Assembly: GCF_900155735.1 (NCBI RefSeq)
Contig: NZ_LT707060.1
Span: 84,231 to 122,258, forward strand
Reading direction: 5' to 3'
Source of the DNA: Intestinibacillus massiliensis
Lineage (GTDB): Bacteria; Bacillota; Clostridia; Oscillospirales; Butyricicoccaceae
Length of the DNA stretch: 38,028 bases
Part shown: piece by piece, positions 31,895 to 38,028 of the stretch
Numbering within the stretch: position 1 is the first letter of the stretch
Layout of the letters: each line of letters opens with the position of its first letter
Notes under the pieces: generated by a model
Databases searched by the model: none
The model's input: the letters and a program-made list of their open reading frames with translations, nothing else
What the model was told of the DNA's origin: nothing
Translations under genes and position numbers: made by a program

Positions 31895-34258
31895 TTACCA
31901 GATGGTGATGCGGTCTTCCGGGGCGAGGTACATGCCGTCGCCGTCCGTGATGCCGAAGGCGGTATAGAACTGGTCGAGGGATTGCAGCACGCGGTTGCCG
32001 CGCAGCTTGTCCGGCGCGTGCACGTCGGCGCGTGCAGCGTATAGGGCATAATCCCGGGAGGAAGTGCTTGCCCAGACGTTGGCCATCGAAGTGAATAGCA
32101 GGCTGTAATCCGGATTGTCGAGCCGCCCGGCGGCTTCCGTGATGCAGGCCGCCGCGCCCAGGTCGGCAATGTTTTCAGACAGGGTCAGGGTACCGTTGCA
32201 GACGATGCCCGGGGCGGCCTCCTGGCCGTCGTAGAAGGCGACCGCTTGGTCGCACAGCTTCTGGAACGCTGCATAATCCTCCGGCGTCCACCAGTCGGCG
32301 GCGTTGCCCTTTTCGTCGAACTTCGCGCCGTTGTTGTCAAAGGCGTGGGTGATCTCATGCGCAATCACGTAGCCGATCGCGCCGAGGTTCTGCTCGCGCG
32401 GCGCGTCCACGTCGTACATCGGCGCCTGCAGGATGCCTGCGGGGAAGGTGATGTCGTTGCTCATCGGGTTGTACATCGCGTTGACCGTGTACGGGTACAT
32501 GCCCCACTGGGTCTTGTCGACCGGCTTGCCCTGCAGGGAAACCAGGTGCTCGCGGTTGGCCTTCGAGATGGCGACCAGGTTGTCAAAATAGCTGCCGCCG
32601 TCCGCCGCGCCCCGGATGTCTATGCCGTCGAGCAGGCTGTCCCAGCTATCGGGGTAGCCGACCTTGATGTTCATGGTATCAAGCTTGCGGATGGCCTTTG
32701 CCTTGGTGGCGTCGCCCATCCAGTCAAGCTTCTGGATGCGCTCCTTATAAATGGAGAGCACGTCCTTGACCATGCCGGTGACGTCGTCCTTGGCCTTTTG
32801 GCTGAAGTGGCGGTCGACGTACAGCTTGCCGAGGTATTCCGGCATCCAGGACTGCACGACCTGGGCGGCGACCTCCTCGTCCGTCAGCGTGCCTTCCGTA
32901 CCGAGGAACTCCTGCTGGTAGGTATTCGCCGCGTCGAGGAACTCACGGTTTAACGTGCCGCCGTAACCGGAAAGCAGGGTGAGGCGCGCGGCGGCCTTCA
33001 GTTCGTCCAGGTGCCCGCCGTTCAGCAAGGAGGCGTTGGCCTCCAGCAGGCCGGGGTCGTTGACCATGATGGCGTCGCCCGCCTTCAGGCCGCTCTGCGC
33101 CAGCACCGCGTCCAGGTCGATGGCCGGGAACAGGTCGCGAAGCTGCTGCATGGTATAAATGTTATAGATTTTGTCGATGTCGCCGTACTCCTGCCGGTCG
33201 TACTGCGCCGCGGACAGGGTGGATTCGAGCTGCCAGAACAGGCCGGCCTCGCGCGCGGCCTCCTCCTCGGAAAGCCCGCCGAGCATGTACAGCGTGCGCA
33301 CATATTTCATGAACGCATCCTTCTGCTTGCCGCCGCTGGTGTAGACATCCTTATTGAGGGAGGGCGACATCCCGCCGAAATGCAGGATATAGCGGGTGCT
33401 GTCCTTCGCGTCGGCCGACAGGCTGAAATTCACAAACATGCCGGCGCCCAGACCGTCCGCTACTTTCTGGCGCACCGCCATCAGGTCGTCGAACGAATTT
33501 GCCGCGTCAATCGCGTCGAGGTAGGGCTTGATCGGGGCGATGCCGGCCTTGTTCCGCGCATCCCAGTCCAGGATGTTATGGTACAAGGTGCTGATCTTCT
33601 GCTCCCGGGTCCCCTTGGCATAGGTTTTGCCGTCCGCGGTGATCTCCCCGATGATCGCGGCGACGTCCGCGTTGGACTTGTCCATCAGGTTGTACAGCGT
33701 GCCGCTGACCTGGCGGCCGGGCTTGATCACCGAGCTGTCAAGCTGGCTTTTGTTGACCGTCGCGTAGAAATCGTCCTTCTGGTTGCTGCCCTCCAGGGCG
33801 AACACGCGGCGGATGAACAGCTCCATCTGCCCCACGGTCACGTTTTCGTCCGGGGAAAAGGCCGTGGCGCTGGTGCCCGCGACGATGCCCGCGTCAAAGA
33901 CGCCTTGCAGCTCGGCCTGCGCCCATGCGGGGATGTCGGTAAAGCTGGATGCGGGGTAAGCCTTGCGGGCGTTGTCGCCCGTCGGCTTTGGCAGTTCGCC
34001 GAAGGCGCGCTGCAGCATGATAAGCGCCTCCGCGCGCGTCACGGGGTCGTTTTCCCGCAAGTTGCCGTCCGGGTCGCCGTGCAGGATATCGGACTGCTTG
34101 ACGCCGGGGTTATAGTCGTCCGCCGCCGTGAGCAGCATGGCGCACACCTGCCCGCGCGTCGCCGCGGGGTCGGCCGGTCCGGCCGCAAGGGCAGCGGGCA
34201 GGGCGGTACTGAGCATGGCTGCGGAAAGCAGCCCGGCCAGGAATCGTTTTGCGTTCAT
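31895..34258 (-). CDS. Secreted M13-family (neprilysin/PepO-like) metallopeptidase with N-terminal SLH domains
   Basis: The 787-residue protein starts with a signal peptide (MNAKRFLAGLLSAAMLSTALPAALA), then SLH-like repeats over about residues 30-165 (TRGQVCAMLLTAADDYNPG, VTRAEALIMLQRAFG, SFTDIPAWAQAELQGVFDAGIV), then an M13 peptidase. The zinc site is complete: H634-E-x-x-H638 (VIAHEITHAFDNNGAKFD) and E695-N-I-A-D699 (LSENIADLGA). The substrate-binding NAMYNP (equivalent to NAYY) and the C-terminal hydrophobic domain are also present. M13 enzymes cut oligopeptides outside the cytoplasm. The fused SLH repeats would hold it at the cell surface. The ATG at 34258 with AAAGGAG is the start; an upstream frame begins in the promoter. 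Confidence 0.92.
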   Translation of the reverse strand: MNAKRFLAGLLSAAMLSTALPAALAAGPADPAATRGQVCAMLLTAADDYNPGVKQSDILHGDPDGNLRENDPVTRAEALIMLQRAFGELPKPTGDNARKAYPASSFTDIPAWAQAELQGVFDAGIVAGTSATAFSPDENVTVGQMELFIRRVFALEGSNQKDDFYATVNKSQLDSSVIKPGRQVSGTLYNLMDKSNADVAAIIGEITADGKTYAKGTREQKISTLYHNILDWDARNKAGIAPIKPYLDAIDAANSFDDLMAVRQKVADGLGAGMFVNFSLSADAKDSTRYILHFGGMSPSLNKDVYTSGGKQKDAFMKYVRTLYMLGGLSEEEAAREAGLFWQLESTLSAAQYDRQEYGDIDKIYNIYTMQQLRDLFPAIDLDAVLAQSGLKAGDAIMVNDPGLLEANASLLNGGHLDELKAAARLTLLSGYGGTLNREFLDAANTYQQEFLGTEGTLTDEEVAAQVVQSWMPEYLGKLYVDRHFSQKAKDDVTGMVKDVLSIYKERIQKLDWMGDATKAKAIRKLDTMNIKVGYPDSWDSLLDGIDIRGAADGGSYFDNLVAISKANREHLVSLQGKPVDKTQWGMYPYTVNAMYNPMSNDITFPAGILQAPMYDVDAPREQNLGAIGYVIAHEITHAFDNNGAKFDEKGNAADWWTPEDYAAFQKLCDQAVAFYDGQEAAPGIVCNGTLTLSENIADLGAAACITEAAGRLDNPDYSLLFTSMANVWASTSSRDYALYAARADVHAPDKLRGNRVLQSLDQFYTAFGITDGDGMYLAPEDRITIW

Positions 34259-34303
34259 CAGGATCTCCTTTCGCTCCTCTGATTGTGTCATAAGAATAAT
34301 ACA

Positions 34304-34332
34304 ATAATACACCGTGCGATAAGGGATGTCAA
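34304..34332 (-). promoter_or_regulatory. Predicted promoter of the M13/SLH peptidase gene (minus strand)
   Basis: On the minus strand TTGACA (34332-34327) and TATTAT (34309-34304) are 17 bases apart, a near-consensus promoter, about 45 bases before the start codon. Confidence 0.8.
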
Positions 34333-34539
34333 GGCTTTGCTGCACCGCAGCGCTTCGATATTGTATATGTTTAATATATACATTCGGGGCGGCGCTGTCA
34401 ATAGCAAAAGGGGGCAGGCTGGCAGAAACTGCAAGGCCTGCCCCCCTTCGCGGGATGGGCTGAAGAGAAGGATAGACCGGGGCGGGAAAGCCCCTATCCC
34501 CATCTTACGCCGCCCGGGTAAAAACCGCATCAAATCCGC
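34333..34539. other. Gene-free stretch with a GC-rich hairpin
   Basis: Between the peptidase promoter and the ldh terminator no gene is seen. It contains an AT-rich segment, then a perfect hairpin (AAGGGGGCAGGC at 34408-34419 with GCCTGCCCCCCTT at 34436-34448) and a second imperfect one near 34470-34500. No T run follows either on the plus strand. The two minus-strand genes on either side are separately terminated and promoted. Confidence 0.6.
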
Positions 34540-34541
34540 GT

Positions 34542-34576
34542 AAAAAAAGGGAAAGCCCCCCGGGAACCGGGAGGCT
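34542..34576 (-). terminator. Rho-independent terminator of ldh (minus strand)
   Basis: On the minus strand an AAAGCCTCCCGG/CCGGGGGGCTTT-type stem (34552-34576, three-base loop) is followed shortly by seven T (34548-34542). Confidence 0.85.
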
Positions 34577-34583
34577 TTGCAAA

Positions 34584-35528
34584 TTAGAAATTGATCTGGT
34601 CGAGCAGGGAACGGAGCTTTTCGGCGGAGCTGATAAGCTGGGTGCGCTCCTCGTCCGCCAGCGGGATATCGAGTACGGCCTTCACGCCGTCGCGCCCGAC
34701 GATGGAGGGCAGGCCGAGGCACACCTCGGACACGTCGTAATGCCCGGTGACGAGCGAGGAGACCGGCAGCACGGAGTGCTCGTCCCGCACGATGGCCTCC
34801 GCGATGCGGCGTACCGCCATGCCGATCGCGTAATAGGTTGCGCCCTTGCCTTCGATGATGGAATAGGCCGCGTCGCGGACGTTTTCATAGATCCGCTGCA
34901 TGGTGCCGAAGGAATAGTCCTTGCCGGTGATGCGGCAATAATCCTCGATATCCACGCCGGAAATGTTTGCGGACGACCACACGGCCAGCTCGCTGTCGCC
35001 GTGTTCGCCGATGATGAAGGCATGCACGTTGCGGCTGTCCACGCCGAGGTGCTGGCCGAGCAGGTATTTGAGGCGCGAGGTATCGAGCACCGTGCCCGAA
35101 CCGATGACGCGTCCCGCCGGCAGGCCGGAGACCTTCTGCACCATATAAGTCAGGATGTCGACCGGGTTGGACACGATCAGCAGGATACATTCCTTGTTGA
35201 CCGCCGTGATCGACGGGATGATGGATTTCATGATCGCAAGGTTGCGGTTGAGCAGGTCGATGCGCGTTTCGCCCGGCTTCTGGTTTGCGCCCGCGGCGAT
35301 GACGATCAGCCCGCAGTCGTGCAGGTCGGGATAGTCGCCCGCGTGCACGTAGCAGGGCTGCGCGAAGGAAATGCCGTGGTTGATATCGGCCGCTTCGCCC
35401 TCCGCCTTTTTGGTGTTCGCGTCAATCAGCACGATTTCCGAGAACAGGCCGCTGGTGGCCAGCGTGAAGGCCGAGGTCGCGCCGACAAAGCCGACGCCGA
35501 TCACGGCGCATTTGCGTAAATTTACCAT
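34584..35528 (-). CDS. ldh: L-lactate dehydrogenase
   Basis: LDH reduces pyruvate to L-lactate with NADH. The 314-residue protein has the Rossmann motif VIGVGFVGATSAF, the active-site loop NQKPGETR whose glutamine indicates lactate rather than malate specificity, NPVDILTY, and the catalytic histidine in the signature AFIIGEHGDSE. Regulatory fructose-1,6-bisphosphate binding cannot be judged with confidence. The start ATG has a weak upstream site (AGGGG about 10 bases away). It is a single-gene unit on the minus strand, ending in a clear terminator, and divergent from the methionine-rich SLH protein gene. Confidence 0.96.
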   Translation of the reverse strand: MVNLRKCAVIGVGFVGATSAFTLATSGLFSEIVLIDANTKKAEGEAADINHGISFAQPCYVHAGDYPDLHDCGLIVIAAGANQKPGETRIDLLNRNLAIMKSIIPSITAVNKECILLIVSNPVDILTYMVQKVSGLPAGRVIGSGTVLDTSRLKYLLGQHLGVDSRNVHAFIIGEHGDSELAVWSSANISGVDIEDYCRITGKDYSFGTMQRIYENVRDAAYSIIEGKGATYYAIGMAVRRIAEAIVRDEHSVLPVSSLVTGHYDVSEVCLGLPSIVGRDGVKAVLDIPLADEERTQLISSAEKLRSLLDQINF

Positions 35529-35706
35529 AATGCAATACCCCTAGTTTCTTAATATTTTAGGCGGCCGGCCGCCGCCGCTATTACCCTTAGTATACCACGG
35601 CCGTCCGCGGAAAAAACCAACAAAATGTTAAAATTACCAGCATGCGCCGCCGCCTTCGCCGGACGTAGCCGCGCATCTGTGCGGATTGTGAATATTTTGT
35701 AAAAAA

Positions 35707-35737
35707 TTGTGCAGAAAGCACAAAAACATGCTATAAT
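35707..35737 (+). promoter_or_regulatory. Predicted promoter of the methionine-rich SLH protein gene
   Basis: A perfect TATAAT (35732-35737) with an extended TGC upstream; the best -35 is TTGTGC (35707-35712) at a long 19-base spacing. The extended -10 may compensate. Confidence 0.7.
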
Positions 35738-35783
35738 AATACCCGATATCCCGGTTTGCTTAATTTTAAGGAGGACAAAAGAA

Positions 35784-37139
35784 ATGAAGAACTCGCTGAA
35801 GGCGATGACCGCGGGCCTGGTCGTTGCGGCTGCGCTGACGGTATCCGCCGCAGCGGCCGATTTCGACCACTGCGCGGACGCGCTCAACCAGATGGGCCTG
35901 TTCCAGGGCGGCACGAGCGGCTACGAGCTTGACCGCGCGCCGACCCGCGCGGAAGCGGCGACCATGCTGGTACGCATGCTGGGCAAGGAGGCGGACGCCA
36001 AGGCGCTCACCTACACCGCGCCCTTTACCGACCTGGAGGATTGGGAGAAGCCCTACGTCCAGTACCTCTATGATGCAAAGCTGACCAACGGCGCGACGGC
36101 TACGACCTTCGACCCGGAGAGCAAGTGCGATGCACAGATGTATTCCACCTTCCTGCTGCGCGCGCTGGGCTATAGCGATGCGGCGGAGGGCGACTTTACC
36201 TATGACAAGGCGGTCGATAAGGCCACCGAGCTTGGCGTAGTCGATATGGTAAACTGCGACACGAAGAACTTCCTGCGCGACAATGTGGTGGCGATGAGCT
36301 ACACCGCGCTTTCTGTAGAGCCCAAGGACAAGTCTGCCGATACCCTGCTGGCCAAGCTGGTGGCGGACGGCGCGGTCGACAGCGCCAAGGCGCAGCCGAC
36401 GCTCGACCTGTTCAAGAACTTCAAGGAATACGAGTCTGCCGCGACCAAGCAGAACGACGTGTCCAAGATGGCGATGGATATGGATATGGCGATGTCCGCA
36501 AAGCTGAACGGCAAGGACTTTATGACCATGAAGAGCAAGATGGCGATCAAGGCCAATATGGACCTTGAGGACCTCAACAAGTCCAAGATGGCGATGGACG
36601 GCACCATGGACATCGAAATGGACAAGTCCCTGGTAGAGAACGAGGCGGACGCCAAGCTGTCCCAGGATCTCAAGTACTACTACACCGACGGCAATATGTA
36701 TATGCAGCTCGGCGAGGATAAGGTCAAGATGCCGATGGACTTCTCCCAGGCGCAGGCGATGATCAACAGCACCAAGGATGTATCCTCTGAGCCGGTCAGC
36801 GCGATCAAGGCGCTGACGAAGTCCGGCGATACCTACACGGTAGAGTATGCCCCGGCTGTGATGAACAGCATGATGGACACGATGCTCAAGGGCATGAACA
36901 TGGACGCTGTGATGCAGGGCGTTACGTTCAAGATGGATACGTTCAAGATGAACGCGACCGTCAAGGACGGCATGGTGTCCGCGATGGACATGGCCATGGG
37001 CATGACGGCTGGCGCAGAGGGCCAGACCATGAATATGGACATTACCGTAAAGGCAAATGTAACCGCGACCGGCGACAGCGTCAAGGTTGAGCTGCCGGCC
37101 GACCTGGATACCTACACGGTACCGGCTGCCGCGGAGTAA
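35784..37139 (+). CDS. Secreted SLH protein with methionine-rich beta-strand domain
   Basis: The 451-residue protein has a signal peptide (MKNSLKAMTAGLVVAAALTVSAAAA), SLH repeats at about residues 28-185 (ALNQMGLFQGGTSGYELDR and APTRAEAATMLVRMLGKEA; PFTDLEDWEKPYVQYLYDAKL), and a C-terminal region (about 225-440) with some 34 methionines in ~210 residues. The Met residues alternate with polar ones (MAMDMDMAMSAK, KMAMDGTMDIEMDK, MDMAMGMTAG), the pattern of amphipathic beta strands in LolA/LppX- or DUF6612-like lipoprotein folds. Its SLH order resembles that of the protein encoded at 25811. AAGGAGG precedes the ATG at 35784; an earlier in-frame ATG lies in the promoter. The AT-rich promoter suggests strong expression. 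Confidence 0.87.
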   Translation: MKNSLKAMTAGLVVAAALTVSAAAADFDHCADALNQMGLFQGGTSGYELDRAPTRAEAATMLVRMLGKEADAKALTYTAPFTDLEDWEKPYVQYLYDAKLTNGATATTFDPESKCDAQMYSTFLLRALGYSDAAEGDFTYDKAVDKATELGVVDMVNCDTKNFLRDNVVAMSYTALSVEPKDKSADTLLAKLVADGAVDSAKAQPTLDLFKNFKEYESAATKQNDVSKMAMDMDMAMSAKLNGKDFMTMKSKMAIKANMDLEDLNKSKMAMDGTMDIEMDKSLVENEADAKLSQDLKYYYTDGNMYMQLGEDKVKMPMDFSQAQAMINSTKDVSSEPVSAIKALTKSGDTYTVEYAPAVMNSMMDTMLKGMNMDAVMQGVTFKMDTFKMNATVKDGMVSAMDMAMGMTAGAEGQTMNMDITVKANVTATGDSVKVELPADLDTYTVPAAAE

Positions 37140-37173
37140 GAACCGAACGTCTGTCACAAAACGGGATATAAGG

Positions 37174-37204
37174 GTGCCGGGAATTTTTCCCGGCACTTTT
37201 TATT
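37174..37204 (+). terminator. Rho-independent terminator after the methionine-rich SLH gene
   Basis: GTGCCGGGAA pairs with TTCCCGGCAC (37174-37196) over a short T loop, followed by TTTTTATTTT. Confidence 0.92.
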
Positions 37205-37295
37205 TTGCGGCGGGAACCTTTCCGCAAAGCCCCCGTCTAATCTGACAGATGGGAGCAAACAAACGATGCTGCTTAAAACAAGGAGGAATTTATAT

Positions 37296-38028
37296 ATGAA
37301 ATTTAGAGGTACTATGGCCGCTATTTTGAGCGCCACCATGCTTTGCACCGCCGTACTCGCGGCGAGCGCCAACACCCTGACGCCCGCGGCGCCGCAGGAC
37401 GCCCCGGCGGCGACGGAGCAGCAGGCCCAGCTTTCCGTGCTGGGCGGCAAGATGAAAGTTGTAGAAGTAAACCTGAAGTCCGGCGGGTACCCGTCCATCG
37501 GCGTTGTCCCGGCGGACGACGCAGACGCGGGACGCGAGTCCGGCGGCCTGGCGCTCCAGCTCAACCTGGGCGGGGATACGGTCTGCATCGATACCAAGAC
37601 CGGCGCCGCGGCGAACGCCGGGGATATCAAGGTCGGCGACGAGATCTATGCGTATTACAGCGCGGCCATGACCCGCAGCCTCCCGCCGCAGTCCTACTGC
37701 TACGCACTGGTCGTCAACCTGGACGAGAAAGCCTCGCCCGCGCATTACCTGACGGCAGAGGAAGTCACAAAGAACGACGACGGCAGCGTGACCGTGCTGG
37801 CGGAAAACGGCACGATCCTCGTGACCATCGGCAAGGACACCCCGGTCAGCCCCTACCTGACGAAGAATATCGTCAAAAACACCGACATTGAGGTTGGTAC
37901 GCGCTTCTTTGCGTGGTATGACCAGGTCGCGCTGTCCATGCCCGGACAGGCGCACGCCACGCAGGCCGTCCTGCTGCCGGACGCGGCGGACGCTACGGAC
38001 GCTGCGGCGGCCGCTGAAACCCGCGACG
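37296..38028 (+). CDS. Secreted protein of unknown function, 3' end outside window
   Basis: An open frame starts at ATG 37296, seven bases after AGGAGG, and runs without a stop to the window edge (244 codons seen). The product begins with a signal peptide (MKFRGTMAAILSATMLCTAVLAAS), a low-complexity Ala/Pro/Gln linker (TPAAPQDAPAATEQQAQ), then a beta-rich domain (LGGKMKVVEVNLKSGGYPSI, GDTVCIDTKTGAAANAGDIK, VGDEIYAYYSAAMTRSLPPQ, VTVLAENGTILVTIGKDTPV) and a second Ala/Asp-rich linker at the end. Clostridial proteins with this layout often end in a copper-amine-oxidase N-terminal-like or SLH domain beyond the linker, but that part is outside the window. No firm family is recognised. Confidence 0.82.
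   Translation, partial: MKFRGTMAAILSATMLCTAVLAASANTLTPAAPQDAPAATEQQAQLSVLGGKMKVVEVNLKSGGYPSIGVVPADDADAGRESGGLALQLNLGGDTVCIDTKTGAAANAGDIKVGDEIYAYYSAAMTRSLPPQSYCYALVVNLDEKASPAHYLTAEEVTKNDDGSVTVLAENGTILVTIGKDTPVSPYLTKNIVKNTDIEVGTRFFAWYDQVALSMPGQAHATQAVLLPDAADATDAAAAAETRD

Overview
The window is GC-rich DNA with densely packed, mostly plus-strand genes, strong AGGAGG-type ribosome binding sites and canonical TTGACA/TATAAT-like promoters. Gene content fits an anaerobic, high-GC Clostridia member, most likely Oscillospiraceae-like and gut-associated: a clostridial elongation/division cluster, a T-box-controlled threonyl-tRNA synthetase, S-layer-homology (SLH) surface proteins, split transketolase, L-lactate dehydrogenase and inositol catabolism genes. 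The genus cannot be fixed from the sequence alone. No rRNA, tRNA, CRISPR array, transposase or phage gene was seen.

Layout. (1) 1-5118: the end of maf, then mreC, mreD, a class B penicillin-binding protein, a MinD-like ATPase and methylglyoxal synthase. The order resembles the clostridial maf-mreBCD-pbp2-minCDE-rodA-mgsA cluster, but mreB, minC, minE and rodA are absent from it. (2) 5246-8665: hisS, a 75-residue membrane protein gene and aspS in one tight operon. (3) 8790-22713: a metabolic region centred on myo-inositol. It holds an AraC-type regulator, iolH, a sodium/solute symporter, a YqhD-type alcohol dehydrogenase, a VOC protein, iolB, a DeoR-type IolR-like regulator, split transketolase, malic enzyme and iolE. 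Between transketolase and malic enzyme lies a divergent pair, a small XRE regulator and a 66-residue acidic protein, with two matching 21-bp operators between them. An ~800-bp gene-free, repeat-rich stretch follows. (4) 22975-30446: a YcxB-like membrane protein, T-box plus thrS, an SLH protein, a small convergent beta-domain protein, proS and an MscS channel. (5) 30592-38028: a Gfo/Idh/MocA oxidoreductase, an M13 metallopeptidase fused to SLH domains, ldh, a methionine-rich SLH protein and a secreted protein cut by the window edge.

How it fits together. IolE (inosose dehydratase), IolB (5-deoxy-glucuronate isomerase), IolH, a symporter and an IolR-like repressor point to use of inositol or an inositol-like cyclitol. 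The usual iolG, iolD, iolC, iolJ and iolA are not in the window. The genes are spread over separate transcription units, each with its own promoter and most with a clear terminator. The YqhD-type dehydrogenase could dispose of an aldehyde product such as malonate semialdehyde, and methylglyoxal synthase, malic enzyme and lactate dehydrogenase are nearby central-metabolism functions; these links are inference. The least explained element is the XRE/66-residue module at 19006-19570.
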